This document shows positions 37,244 through 47,828 of a stretch of 64,000 nucleotides of DNA, in pieces. The position numbers and the translations under genes are program-made. How positions within the stretch are numbered: the first letter of the stretch is position 1; the number at the start of each line of letters is the position of its first letter. Location: positions 2,783,001 to 2,847,000 of the forward strand of contig NZ_JADBGB010000001.1 of assembly GCF_015220045.1 (NCBI RefSeq), read 5' to 3'. A model generated the notes under the pieces. It had not been told where the DNA came from, ran no database searches, and saw nothing but the letters and a program-made list of their open reading frames with translations. Origin of the DNA: Marivivens aquimaris (lineage in GTDB: Bacteria > Pseudomonadota > Alphaproteobacteria > Rhodobacterales > Rhodobacteraceae).

Positions 37244-37993
37244 CAGCCCTTCGGCTCGGAAGCTGAGCTCTGACGACTTGCCAATAATCAGGTGGTCATG
37301 AAGCGATAGACCGAGGACTTTGGCTGCCGCCTCGATCTGCTGCGTCACGCTGATATCCGCCTCGGATGGGGTAGGGTCGCCGGACGGGTGATTGTGCACG
37401 AGGATCAGCGCAGAAGCGTTCAGTTCGAGCGCACGTTTGACGACCTCGCGGGGGTAGACGGGCACATGATCGACGGTACCTCGCGCCTGTTCTTCATCGG
37501 CTATCAGCACGTTCTTTCGATCGAGAAACAGGATGCGGAACTGCTCGATCTCTCTGTGCGCCATCACGGTGTGGCAGTAGTCCAGCACAGCGTCCCAACT
37601 GCTGATGACGGCGCGCTGCATGACCTTAGCTCGGGCTAGACGCTGTGCGGCTGCCTCAACGATCTTCAGTTCGCAAACCACGGCCTCACCCACGCCGTTG
37701 ATGCCACGTAGCTGAGCATCGGGCGCGGCTATCACCCGACCGAAGTCGCCGAAGTGCTCAATCAGTGCGCGCGCCAGCGGTTTGACGTCCTGACGCGGGA
37801 TGGCCCTGAACAGCACAAGCTCAAGCATTTCGTAGTCGGCCACAGCTGCAGAGCCGCCCTTCATGAACCTCTCGCGCAGACGTTTGCGGTGATCCCGCAG
37901 ATAGGACGGAGCTTTGGCACCCGTTACGGGTACCTCATCAGAGGCTGCAAGAAAAAGGAGTGGCGCTTCGGCCATGTGGGGATGCTCGGTCAT
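37238..37993 (-). CDS. radC: RadC-family JAB/MPN-domain protein
   Basis: 251 aa. The N-terminal UPF0758 helix-hairpin-helix part (LRERFMKGGSAAVADYEMLE, INGVGEAVVCELK) is followed by a JAMM metal site HNHPSGDPTPSEAD, complete with both His, Ser and Asp. Despite the name, RadC is not clearly a repair protein; the JAMM site suggests a metal-dependent hydrolase. The ATG at 37993 has a weak ribosome-binding site. It is convergent with the unknown secA-distal gene. Confidence 0.9.
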   Translation of the reverse strand: MTEHPHMAEAPLLFLAASDEVPVTGAKAPSYLRDHRKRLRERFMKGGSAAVADYEMLELVLFRAIPRQDVKPLARALIEHFGDFGRVIAAPDAQLRGINGVGEAVVCELKIVEAAAQRLARAKVMQRAVISSWDAVLDYCHTVMAHREIEQFRILFLDRKNVLIADEEQARGTVDHVPVYPREVVKRALELNASALILVHNHPSGDPTPSEADISVTQQIEAAAKVLGLSLHDHLIIGKSSELSFRAEGLL

Positions 37994-38029
37994 ATGCAGA
38001 GCATCGCAAAAAGTACCTAATAAAGCGTA

Positions 38030-38053
38030 AAGGGCGATCCGAGGACCGCCCTT
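38030..38053 (-). terminator. Hairpin after dnaJ, possible terminator
   Basis: AAGGGCG(a)TC and GA(c)CGCCCTT pair with one mismatch around a CGAG loop, just after the dnaJ stop at 38058. Only a short T run follows on the minus strand, so termination is uncertain. Confidence 0.5.
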
Positions 38054-38057
38054 AGTC

Positions 38058-39209
38058 TTAGCCTTTCATGGAATCCCAGAAGCCTTTGACCGCCGAGAAG
38101 AACCGCGAGGTGTTCGGGTTGTTTTCGGCGCTCTCTTCTTGGAATTCGGCAAGGAGCTCTTTCTGACGCGCTGTCAGCTTGACCGGCGTTTCCACCTGCA
38201 ACTCGATCAGCATATCGCCCTGACCGCCGCCACGGAGGGCAGGCATACCCTTTCCGCGCAGACGCATCTGGCGGCCGGACTGGCTGCCTTCGGGAATGCG
38301 GACGCGGCTGCGGCCACCGTCAATCGTCGGCACTTCGACGTCACCGCCGAGCGCTGCATCGACCATCGACACAGGTACGCGGCAGAACAGCGTCGCGCCG
38401 TCGCGTTGGAACAGCGAATGCTCTGCGACCTCGATAAAGATATAGAGATCGCCGGTTGGTCCGCCACGCATACCGGCCTCACCTTCGCCAGCGAGGCGAA
38501 TGCGGGTGCCGGTTTCGACGCCAGCCGGAATATTGACCGAGAGCGATTTCTCTTTCTCAACACGTCCCGCACCGTGACAGACCTTGCACGGGTTCTTGAT
38601 GATCTGGCCGTTGCCGTTACAGGTCGGGCAGGTGCGCTCTACGGTAAAGAAGCCCTGCTGCGCACGGACCTTACCCATGCCCGAACAGGTCGGACAGGTG
38701 ACGGGCTCGCTGCCGCCTTCGGCGCCGGTGCCGTCACAGGAGCCACAGGCCACTGCCGTCGGTACACGGATCGTCTTCTGGCTACCCGTGTAGGCTTCTT
38801 CGAGCGAGATACCGAGGTTGTAGCGCAGGTCGTTACCACGCTGAGCGCGCGGACGTCCGCCACCACCACGGCCACCCATGAAGTCGCCGAACAGATCGTC
38901 GAAGACGTCCGAGAAAGCAGATGCAAAGTCGCCATTTCCACCGCGGTATCCGCCGCCTGCGCCCGGATGTCCGCCCATACCGCCGTCGAATGCCGCGTGA
39001 CCGTAGCGGTCGTATGCAGCTTTCTTTTCGGGGTCTTTCAGGACGTCGTAGGCTTCGTTCGCTTCTTTGAACTGCGATTCGGCGTCGGGATTGTCCGCAT
39101 TGCGGTCAGGGTGGAGTTCCTTGGCTTTTTTACGATAGCCCTTTTTGATTTCCTCAGCGGTCGCGCCTTTGGAAATGCCGAGCACTTCGTAGTAATCGCG
39201 TTTGGACAT
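38058..39209 (-). CDS. dnaJ: Chaperone protein DnaJ (Hsp40)
   Basis: 383 aa. DnaJ delivers substrates to DnaK and stimulates its ATPase. The J domain has HPD at 33-35; a Gly-rich region (about 75-115, [16 protein letters not shown]) follows; four zinc-finger repeats ([32 protein letters not shown]) form the two zinc sites; the C-terminal substrate-binding region completes a type I DnaJ. AAGGGGGA precedes the ATG. It lies 74 bp after dnaK, with a terminator-like hairpin between them. Confidence 0.97.
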   Translation of the reverse strand: MSKRDYYEVLGISKGATAEEIKKGYRKKAKELHPDRNADNPDAESQFKEANEAYDVLKDPEKKAAYDRYGHAAFDGGMGGHPGAGGGYRGGNGDFASAFSDVFDDLFGDFMGGRGGGGRPRAQRGNDLRYNLGISLEEAYTGSQKTIRVPTAVACGSCDGTGAEGGSEPVTCPTCSGMGKVRAQQGFFTVERTCPTCNGNGQIIKNPCKVCHGAGRVEKEKSLSVNIPAGVETGTRIRLAGEGEAGMRGGPTGDLYIFIEVAEHSLFQRDGATLFCRVPVSMVDAALGGDVEVPTIDGGRSRVRIPEGSQSGRQMRLRGKGMPALRGGGQGDMLIELQVETPVKLTARQKELLAEFQEESAENNPNTSRFFSAVKGFWDSMKG

Positions 39210-39231
39210 TCGTTCCCCCTTAAAGGCAAGG

Positions 39232-39265
39232 AAAAAGACCGGCCCGGTTTGTCAGGCCGGTCTTT
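39232..39265 (-). terminator. Terminator-like hairpin between dnaK and dnaJ
   Basis: Perfect 11-bp stem AAAGACCGGCC/GGCCGGTCTTT with a 10-base loop and TTTTTC on the minus strand, 19 bases after the dnaK stop. It probably attenuates transcription into dnaJ. Confidence 0.85.
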
Positions 39266-39283
39266 CCGTTTGTGCCTTGGGCC

Positions 39284-41203
<1,920 letters not shown>

Positions 41204-41279
41204 GTTTCAAAGCCCTTTCTTAAGCGGTTTGAGCGGCGCGAACCCGATCGGCGGCATCCGCACCTTGCTGGTTGTTCCA

Positions 41280-41299
41280 GAACGGAAATAAATCCGTTC
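41280..41299 (-). promoter_or_regulatory. Stem-loop at the 5' end of the dnaK leader
   Basis: GAACGGA-AATAAA-TCCGTTC, a perfect 7-bp stem starting only a few bases after the predicted dnaK transcription start. It could protect the 5' end of the mRNA or sense temperature; it does not cover the ribosome-binding site. Confidence 0.4.
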
Positions 41300-41313
41300 A
41301 TTGGATCAAGCGG

Positions 41314-41342
41314 TATATAGGAGGCGACATTGCGCCCTGCAA
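41314..41342 (-). promoter_or_regulatory. Heat-shock-type promoter of dnaK
   Basis: On the minus strand: TTGCAG (41337-41342), 17 bases, TATATA (41314-41319). It can also be read as GTTG-N18-CCTATAT, close to the alphaproteobacterial RpoH consensus, so it may answer to sigma-32, sigma-70 or both. The -10 element is identical to that of hslO. Confidence 0.65.
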
Positions 41343-41392
41343 CGGGGTGAGAAGTACAAACTGTGCTAAATTTGCAACTTGGTGATCGAGCA

Positions 41393-42010
41393 ATGAAAAA
41401 TAGTCCCGAACCAACGGTCGTCGTGCGCCAGATTCCCGTGTGGAAGCAGCTTTTGTCGCCCGAGCAGCAGATCGCAATGGTTGAAGATTTACGCGGAGTG
41501 GTGAAGTCCGCCCCTCTTTTTTCTCCCGTCACGCCAAGCGGGAAGGAAATGTCTGTACGGATGACCTCCGCCGGTAAATTCGGATGGGTTACCGATCGCC
41601 GCGGCTATCGCTATGAGCCGAAGCACCCTTCTGGCGTTCCGTGGCCGGAGGTGCCTGCGAGCGTGCTGGATGTCTGGCGCACAGTCAGTGGGTTTGATCG
41701 CGATCCCGAAAGCTGCCTCATCAACTTCTACGGCTTCGACGCCAAAATGGGGATGCATCAGGACAAGGACGAAGCGGATTTCAACGCACCCGTAGTGTCC
41801 ATTTCGCTCGGCGATGCCGCGCTGTTCCGGATCGGCAATCTTGAACGCGGCGGCAAAACCGAAAGCATCTGGCTGGAAAGCGGAGATGTCTGCGTCATAG
41901 GCGGCGAGGCGCGTTTGCTCTATCACGGTATTGATCGCATTCGCGCGGGATCGTCGTCGCTGCTCCCCAATGGCGGACGGATCAATGTCACAATGCGAGT
42001 GGTGACTTAG
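41393..42010 (+). CDS. alkB: AlkB-like Fe(II)/2-oxoglutarate-dependent DNA repair dioxygenase
   Basis: 205 aa. AlkB removes alkyl groups such as 1-methyladenine and 3-methylcytosine from DNA by oxidation. The iron site is His122-x-Asp124 (GMHQDKDEAD) and His178 (LLYHGIDRI); the 2-oxoglutarate-binding Arg lies in GGRINVTMR (Arg196 or Arg202). The N-terminal lid has RMTSAGKFGWVTD and GYRY, near the E. coli pattern. The ATG at 41393 is preferred over a GTG at 41363. It is divergent from dnaK and overlaps the convergent permease gene by four bases. Confidence 0.92.
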   Translation: MKNSPEPTVVVRQIPVWKQLLSPEQQIAMVEDLRGVVKSAPLFSPVTPSGKEMSVRMTSAGKFGWVTDRRGYRYEPKHPSGVPWPEVPASVLDVWRTVSGFDRDPESCLINFYGFDAKMGMHQDKDEADFNAPVVSISLGDAALFRIGNLERGGKTESIWLESGDVCVIGGEARLLYHGIDRIRAGSSSLLPNGGRINVTMRVVT

Positions 42011-42840
42011 CGGCCAGCGCCCCAGCTTGCTGATGCGTGACGGCGGGTGAAGAATTCAGCCATCAGGCCGAGCACTAGGCAGGCGACACTTACCACGACC
42101 GGATACCAGATCGAGCTGTGGTGCGGGAAATAGTTCTCGAACACATAGCCGCGTTCCTGATCGATGCAGTGGAACAGCGGGTTCCAGTCGAACAGCGCGA
42201 GGATGTAGCCCGGCGTGGCGTTCGCGACGAACATCTTGCCCGACGCGATCATGTTGGTACGGGCGTAGACCGTTTGCGCGATGCGGGCAAAGTCGGGGAA
42301 CCACGGCTTCATCGATAGGAAGATGATCCCCACACCGATGCCCGAGAACCACGCCAGCAGGAACATCGCCATCGCGCCAATGGGGTCGTCAATCTCGATC
42401 GGGTTTCCGATAACGTGATAGACGTAGAGAATCGTCACCATCGACAGCACCTGCGTATAGAGCGAGGCCAAAGCGGCCGATGCGATCATGATGATAGAGT
42501 TCAATGGCGCGTGCTTCAGGATCGACGACGTTGCGCCTTCGGCACCGAAAACAGCGCCCATTGCCTTCGCGTGCGTCATGAACAGAAACACGCCCGACAT
42601 AATATAGAGTAGGAAGTCGCCGCGGATTTGCGCTCTTCGAACGCCTAAAACCTGAAACATTGCGTAGAAAGCGCCCACGAAAATAAGCGCCTGCAGCATA
42701 TTCAGCAGGAGACCTACAATCGCATTCTTGTGGCCCTTGCGGATTTCTCGCACGGTCGAATGGAATGTCAGTTCAGCGATATTTAACGCCGATGCCCACA
42801 TAGACTGTGGTTTGTAGGTGTTGAAAATCTGCTGATCCAT
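42007..42840 (-). CDS. ABC-2 type permease of polysaccharide export (KpsM-like)
   Basis: 277 aa with about six hydrophobic segments. The LNIAELTFHSTVREIRKGHK start and the order of helices resemble permeases that export capsule, O-antigen or teichoic-acid chains (KpsM/Wzm/TagG group), which pair with a separate ATPase. No such ATPase gene lies in the window. The ATG at 42840 has AGGAC five bases upstream. It is on the opposite strand from the polysaccharide genes that follow at 42.9-53 kb, and only 117 bp from cysQ. Confidence 0.78.
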   Translation of the reverse strand: MDQQIFNTYKPQSMWASALNIAELTFHSTVREIRKGHKNAIVGLLLNMLQALIFVGAFYAMFQVLGVRRAQIRGDFLLYIMSGVFLFMTHAKAMGAVFGAEGATSSILKHAPLNSIIMIASAALASLYTQVLSMVTILYVYHVIGNPIEIDDPIGAMAMFLLAWFSGIGVGIIFLSMKPWFPDFARIAQTVYARTNMIASGKMFVANATPGYILALFDWNPLFHCIDQERGYVFENYFPHHSSIWYPVVVSVACLVLGLMAEFFTRRHASASWGAGR

Positions 42841-42957
42841 TCGGGTCCTATTCGGAGACAAAGCCAACGCGAGGCTTGCCGTTCCAATGTGGCTTTACCA
42901 TAAGAAGCGTCGACGACGCGATCAATATTAGGCGATTGCATTTATTAGGAGATTAAC

Positions 42958-43755
42958 ATGGATTTGGTTAAACTTACGACGGTGATGCGCCGCCTTGCTC
43001 TCGAAGCCGGTGACAAGATCATGGAGATCTACAACAGCCCCGATTTCGAAGTAAAAACGAAGAGCGACGAAAGCCCCGTGACCGAGGCCGACGAAGCGGC
43101 CGACGCCCTGATCTCCGCCGGTCTGCGCGCTGAGTTTCCGGATGTTGCGCTGGTGACTGAGGAGCAGGCCGACAGCCACGACCAGAACGTCAGCACCTTC
43201 CTCATCGTCGATCCGCTCGACGGCACCAAGGAATTCGTAAAGCGTCGCGGCGATTTCACCGTGAACATCGCTTATGTCATGGACGGCTCGCCGGTGCGCG
43301 GCGTTGTCTATGCACCCGCGAAAGAGCGCTTGTTCTACACCGACGCCGGTGGCAACGCGGTCGAGGAAATGGGTCCGTTCGATAAAGAAACCGTGGGCGA
43401 GACCAAGCCGATCCGCGTCAGCACGCCTGACAACAACGCTCTGCTGGTCGTTGCGTCGAAATCGCACCGCGATCAGGCGACTGATGACTATATCAACAAA
43501 TACAATGTTGCCGACTCCAAGAGCGCCGGTTCGTCGCTGAAATTCTGCCTCGTTGCCACAGGCGAAGCCGACATCTATCCGCGCGTTGGCCGCACGATGG
43601 AGTGGGACACCGCAGCCGGTCATGCCGTTCTGGTCGGTGCAGGCGGCGACGTCGTGCGTTTCGACAACCACCAGCCGCTGCGCTACGGCAAGGAAACCTT
43701 CGCAAATCCGTTCTTCATCGCCTACGCTCCCGGCGTTGATCTGAAGGAGGCTTGA
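42958..43755 (+). CDS. cysQ: 3'(2'),5'-bisphosphate nucleotidase CysQ
   Basis: 265 aa, inositol-monophosphatase fold. Metal-binding motifs are visible: VTEADEAAD, EEQAD and the signature VDPLDGTKEF, with WDTAAGHAVL near the end. CysQ converts PAP (3'-phosphoadenosine 5'-phosphate) to AMP and so recycles the by-product of sulfotransferases and PAPS reductase. This fits the sulfotransferase gene at 51.8 kb at the other end of this block. It is followed directly by kdsB. Confidence 0.93.
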   Translation: MDLVKLTTVMRRLALEAGDKIMEIYNSPDFEVKTKSDESPVTEADEAADALISAGLRAEFPDVALVTEEQADSHDQNVSTFLIVDPLDGTKEFVKRRGDFTVNIAYVMDGSPVRGVVYAPAKERLFYTDAGGNAVEEMGPFDKETVGETKPIRVSTPDNNALLVVASKSHRDQATDDYINKYNVADSKSAGSSLKFCLVATGEADIYPRVGRTMEWDTAAGHAVLVGAGGDVVRFDNHQPLRYGKETFANPFFIAYAPGVDLKEA

Positions 43756-44556
43756 TTGCCCACACTTATCGTCATTCCCGCCCGCTACGCATCGACCCGT
43801 TATCCGGGTAAGCCGCTTGTCGAACTGACCGGCGCCTCGGGCGAGGCCAAGAGCCTGATCCGGCGTAGTTGGGATGCTGCGATGCAGGTTAAGGGTGTGG
43901 ATCGCGTCGTTGTCGCGACTGACGACGACCGTATCCGCGAAGCTGCGGAAGCGTTCGGCGCGGAGGTCGTGATGACCTCCGAGGCCTGCCAGAACGGCAC
44001 CGAGCGCTGCGCCGAAGCCTTTGATACGCTGGGTGGCGGGTTTGACGTGGTGGTGAACCTGCAAGGCGACGCGCCACTGACGCCGCCGTGGTTCGTTGAG
44101 GAACTGATCGAGGGGCTGAAGAAGTCTCCGGTCGCTGAAGTGGCTACGCCGGTTCTGAGGACCGAGGGTGAAGCTCTGAACGGTTTCCTCGACGACCGCA
44201 AAGCAGGCCGCGTCGGTGGCACGACTGCTGTTTTCGGTATCGATAACAACGCGTTGTACTTTTCGAAGGAAGTTATTCCGTACACCGGAAAGACCTACGG
44301 CGACGAAGACGAAACGCCTGTGTTCCACCACGTCGGCGTCTATGCCTACCGTCCTTCGGCGCTGGCGGCCTATTCGCGCTGGAATGCCGGTCCGCTGGAA
44401 AAGCTCGAAGGTCTGGAGCAGTTGCGCTTCCTCGAGCGCGGTGTGCATGTCCTCTGCGTCGAGGTCGAAGGTCGTGGCCGCAAGTTCTGGGAACTGAACA
44501 ACCCCGAAGACGTGCCACGCATCGAAGCCATGCTCAAAGGTATGGGGGTCGCGTGA
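43756..44556 (+). CDS. kdsB: 3-deoxy-manno-octulosonate cytidylyltransferase
   Basis: 266 aa. KdsB makes CMP-Kdo from CTP and Kdo, for the LPS inner core and for Kdo linkers of some capsules. IPARYASTRYPGKPL at the N-terminus, VVVNLQGDAPLTPP and FHHVGVYAYR are characteristic. It starts with TTG at 43756, immediately after the cysQ stop, and AAGGAGG lies six bases upstream, which settles the start. Kdo synthesis is also represented by kdsD at 56 kb. Its stop overlaps the next gene. Confidence 0.93.
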   Translation: MPTLIVIPARYASTRYPGKPLVELTGASGEAKSLIRRSWDAAMQVKGVDRVVVATDDDRIREAAEAFGAEVVMTSEACQNGTERCAEAFDTLGGGFDVVVNLQGDAPLTPPWFVEELIEGLKKSPVAEVATPVLRTEGEALNGFLDDRKAGRVGGTTAVFGIDNNALYFSKEVIPYTGKTYGDEDETPVFHHVGVYAYRPSALAAYSRWNAGPLEKLEGLEQLRFLERGVHVLCVEVEGRGRKFWELNNPEDVPRIEAMLKGMGVA

Positions 44557-45782
44557 CGACCCCGCGGGTCAGCGTCATTGTTGTCAGCCGCAATCGGCCC
44601 ACCGCTCTGCGGCGGTGCATCAATGGCCTGTCCCAACTTTTCTACACCAATTTCGAGATCGTTGTTGTCGCGGACATGGACGGTTTCGAGGAACTCGTCG
44701 GGCGCGGCTATCAAGGTCGTATCAAGCTCGTCCGGTTCGATATCCCCAATATCTCGATGGCGCGAAACGTCGGTTTGCAGAACGCGGCGGGGGATATTGT
44801 GGCGTTCATTGACGACGACGCAGTACCAGAGCCGCGCTGGCTCGATCATCTTATCGCACCGATTGCATCTGGTGATGCTGTGGCGGCAGGCGGCTATGTC
44901 CTTGGTCGCAATGGCATTTCGCTACAATGGCCCGCGCGGAGTGTGAATTGCGAAGGACGCACGCAGCTCCTCACCATCGAGGGCGATGAAACGGTCGTTG
45001 TGCGCGGCGAAAAGAGCGAGGCGATCAAGACCGAAGGCACGAACATGGCCTTTGATCGCGAGTTTGTTTGTAAACTCGGCGGCTTCGATCCGGCGTATCA
45101 ATTCTATATGGACGAGACGGACCTGAACCTGCGGATCGCTGCCGCTGGTGGTGACACCGCGATCGTCCCCAAGGCTGTTGTCCATCACGGCTACCACTCA
45201 AGCGAACGTCGCCGCGCGGATCGTGCGCCGATGAGCCTGTTCCATACGGGGCGAAGCATCGCCGTGTTCCTGCGTAAGCACGCACCCGAGGACATTCGTG
45301 GGCGGCTTCATCGTTTTCACCGGAAAGAGCAGGAAAACGGCGCGATCAAACATCTGATCGAGGGGCGGATCGAACCGCGCGATGTGAGGCGGCTCATGAA
45401 AACCTATGACGTCGGCGCTGATGAAGGCCACTTGGCGCGGCCGCAGGACTTGCAGCCTATCGGCGCGTCCGAACAGCCTTATCTGACGTTTGAGGCGGAG
45501 ACCAAGCCGATGGGCCACATTTCGATGAACGCGCGTTGGTATAACTATAGTCAAATCCACCAGAAGGCGGTTGAGGCACGTGATGACGGACACCGCATCA
45601 CGATCTTGAGGTATTCACTCACCGCTCTACGTCACCGCGTAAAGTTCACTGATGAAGGAATCTGGTTGCAACAGGGCGGGCTTTTCGGGAAATCGGAGAG
45701 GAGCGACCCTGCCTTCAGAATCTGGACCAAGCGCGCTCGGAACGTGCGCGAACTGCAACGAATTGAAGCACTACGTACCTAA
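44553..45782 (+). CDS. Glycosyltransferase family 2 protein
   Basis: 409 aa. A GT-A fold is clear: VSVIVVSRNRPTALRRCING start, the metal-binding DDD at 87-89 (AFIDDDAVPEP), and GGFDPAYQFYMDETDLNLRI with the acceptor-side EDxD-type motif. The C-terminal 130 residues are less typical and contain no motif I recognise. The start is a GTG that overlaps the kdsB stop, so it is translationally coupled. The donor sugar is unknown. Confidence 0.85.
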   Translation: MTTPRVSVIVVSRNRPTALRRCINGLSQLFYTNFEIVVVADMDGFEELVGRGYQGRIKLVRFDIPNISMARNVGLQNAAGDIVAFIDDDAVPEPRWLDHLIAPIASGDAVAAGGYVLGRNGISLQWPARSVNCEGRTQLLTIEGDETVVVRGEKSEAIKTEGTNMAFDREFVCKLGGFDPAYQFYMDETDLNLRIAAAGGDTAIVPKAVVHHGYHSSERRRADRAPMSLFHTGRSIAVFLRKHAPEDIRGRLHRFHRKEQENGAIKHLIEGRIEPRDVRRLMKTYDVGADEGHLARPQDLQPIGASEQPYLTFEAETKPMGHISMNARWYNYSQIHQKAVEARDDGHRITILRYSLTALRHRVKFTDEGIWLQQGGLFGKSERSDPAFRIWTKRARNVRELQRIEALRT

Positions 45783-45852
45783 AACGGTCTAAATCACGAC
45801 CTTGGTGTTACGTTTGACGCGGAAATGTAACAAACTGCGGGTAGCCCTCACT

Positions 45853-45880
45853 TTGGTTAAGAGGGCCCGCGTGATATAAG
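45853..45880 (+). promoter_or_regulatory. Candidate promoter of galU
   Basis: TTGGTT (45853-45858), 16 bases, TATAAG (45875-45880), within the 139-base gap before galU. The -10 is good, the -35 fair. Confidence 0.4.
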
Positions 45881-45921
45881 AATTATTGCCCCACAGGGCG
45901 TTTGTATATTTGGAGAGTAGA

Positions 45922-46815
45922 ATGCAGAAAAAGGTAACAAAGGCGATTTTCCCTGTTGCCGGTCTGGGTACCCGTTTCCTTCCTGCGACCAAGTCGGTCC
46001 CCAAGGAAATCATGACCCTCGTTGATCGCCCGCTTATCCAGTACGCCATTGATGAAGCCCGCGCCGCAGGTATCACCGACTTCATCTTCGTTACCTCCAA
46101 AGGCAAATCGGCGCTCGAAGATTACTTTGACTGCGCTCCGGAGCTGGAAACATCGCTCCGTGAAGCCGGCAAGGACAAGCTGCTCGAAGTGCTGCAATCG
46201 ACCTACATGGAAAGCGGTGCGATCGCTTACATCCGCCAGCACCGCGCGCAGGGCCTCGGCCACGCTGTCTGGTGTGCCCGCCGTCTGATTGGCGACGAGC
46301 CTTTCGCCGTGATTCTGCCTGACGACGTCATTGCCGCTGAAAAGCCGTGCCTGCAGCAGATGGTCGAAGCCTACGCTGAAACCGGCGGTAACATGGTTGC
46401 TGCGATGGAAGTGGCTCCGGAAAAGGCATCGGCTTACGGTGTGCTTGACGTGAAAGACGACATGGGCAGCGTGGTTTCGACCCGCGGCATGGTCGAAAAA
46501 CCCAAGATGGAAGACGCACCGTCGAACCTCGCAGTAATCGGTCGTTACATCCTCGGCCCGCAGGTTATGGAGAACCTCGGCAAGATTGACCGCGGCGCTG
46601 GCGGCGAGCTTCAGCTCACCGACGCGATTGCCCGCGAACTGACCGAAGGCCGTGAAGTTTACGGCTACCGTTTCCGCGGCGAGCGCTATGATTGTGGCTC
46701 GAAAGCTGGCTTCCTTCAGGCGACCGTTGCATTCGGTCTGGCACGTGAAGAGCTTCGTGACGAATTCCAGGACTTCCTGGATGAGATGTTGGCGGTACGT
46801 AAGGCGGCCCAATAA
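45922..46815 (+). CDS. galU: UTP-glucose-1-phosphate uridylyltransferase
   Basis: 297 aa. GalU makes UDP-glucose. FPVAGLGTRFLPATKSVPKE is the signature of nucleotidyl binding, followed by ILPDDVI, MVEKPKMEDAPSNLAVIGRY and the C-terminal GERYDCGSKAGFLQ. GGAGAG precedes the ATG at 45922; an in-frame ATG 12 codons earlier would lie between promoter and ribosome-binding site and is rejected. It is 29 bp from galE, giving a UDP-glucose to UDP-galactose pair. Confidence 0.96.
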   Translation: MQKKVTKAIFPVAGLGTRFLPATKSVPKEIMTLVDRPLIQYAIDEARAAGITDFIFVTSKGKSALEDYFDCAPELETSLREAGKDKLLEVLQSTYMESGAIAYIRQHRAQGLGHAVWCARRLIGDEPFAVILPDDVIAAEKPCLQQMVEAYAETGGNMVAAMEVAPEKASAYGVLDVKDDMGSVVSTRGMVEKPKMEDAPSNLAVIGRYILGPQVMENLGKIDRGAGGELQLTDAIARELTEGREVYGYRFRGERYDCGSKAGFLQATVAFGLAREELRDEFQDFLDEMLAVRKAAQ

Positions 46816-46844
46816 GGTCGCCTCCCGCGAGGGAAGGGAATTCT

Positions 46845-47828
46845 ATGAGCAATGTGCTTGTGACCGGCGGTGCCGGTTATATCGGCTCGCACGCGTGTAA
46901 AGCGCTGCGGGCCGCAGGCTTTACGCCAGTGACTTTTGACAACCTGATTACGGGTTGGCAGGACGCCGTGAAATTCGGCCCGTTCGAGCAAGGCGATCTG
47001 CTGGATCGTCCGCGTCTCGACGAAGTTTTCGCGAAATATAAGCCCGTAGCCGTGATGCACTTCGCCGCGCTCAGCCAGGTTGGCGAGTCGATGAAGGATC
47101 CGGGTGCGTACTGGCGCAACAATGTGGTCGGGTCGCTGAACCTGATCGAAGCAGCTGTTGCGGCAAATTGTATGCAGTTCGTTTTCTCGTCCACCTGCGC
47201 CACCTATGGCGAGCAGGACGGCGTGACGCTTGACGAAAACTGCGTACAGGAACCGATTAACGCCTATGGCGCATCGAAGCGTGCGATCGAAGATATCCTC
47301 GAGAATTTCGAACAGAGCCATGGCCTGCGTTCTGTCATTTTCCGCTATTTCAACGTGGCTGGCGGCGATCCCGATGGTGAAGTTGGCGAATTCCACCGTC
47401 CTGAAACGCACCTTATTCCGCTGATGCTCGACGCAATTGACGGCAAGCGTGCGGCGCTAACCGTATTCGGCACCGACTACGATACGCCCGATGGCACCTG
47501 CATCCGCGACTACGTCCATGTGTGCGATCTGGTCGACGCGCACGTGCTCGGTGTGAAGTGGCTTGAGGATGGCAAAAAGAGTCGCGTGTTCAACCTTGGC
47601 ACTGGTAGTGGCTTTTCGGTTCGTGAAGTTATTGCCTATTCGGCAGAGGTCACGAACAAGGAAGTCCCCATTGTTGAGGGGGATCGACGTCCCGGTGATG
47701 CAACAAAACTCGTTTCTGGCAGCACACGCGCCATTGAGGAGTTGGGCTGGACGCCGCAGCGGTCTACACTGAAAACAATGATCACCGATGCGTGGCGTTG
47801 GCACCAGAGTGGACACTACGACAAATGA
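46845..47828 (+). CDS. galE: UDP-glucose 4-epimerase
   Basis: 327 aa, short-chain dehydrogenase fold. VTGGAGYIGSHACKAL binds NAD; the catalytic Ser-x-Tyr-x3-Lys is represented by SSTCATYG and YGASKRAIED; VAGGDPDGEVGEFHRPETHL is the GalE signature. It interconverts UDP-glucose and UDP-galactose. With galU upstream it probably supplies donors for the four glycosyltransferases in this block. Its end overlaps the start of the next gene by about 20 bp. Confidence 0.95.
   Translation: MSNVLVTGGAGYIGSHACKALRAAGFTPVTFDNLITGWQDAVKFGPFEQGDLLDRPRLDEVFAKYKPVAVMHFAALSQVGESMKDPGAYWRNNVVGSLNLIEAAVAANCMQFVFSSTCATYGEQDGVTLDENCVQEPINAYGASKRAIEDILENFEQSHGLRSVIFRYFNVAGGDPDGEVGEFHRPETHLIPLMLDAIDGKRAALTVFGTDYDTPDGTCIRDYVHVCDLVDAHVLGVKWLEDGKKSRVFNLGTGSGFSVREVIAYSAEVTNKEVPIVEGDRRPGDATKLVSGSTRAIEELGWTPQRSTLKTMITDAWRWHQSGHYDK

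Noticed and set aside
42928..44448. Open frame antisense to cysQ and kdsB, about 500 codons
   Set aside because: Antisense to two genes with clear family motifs; the product has no recognisable domain. High GC content opens such frames.
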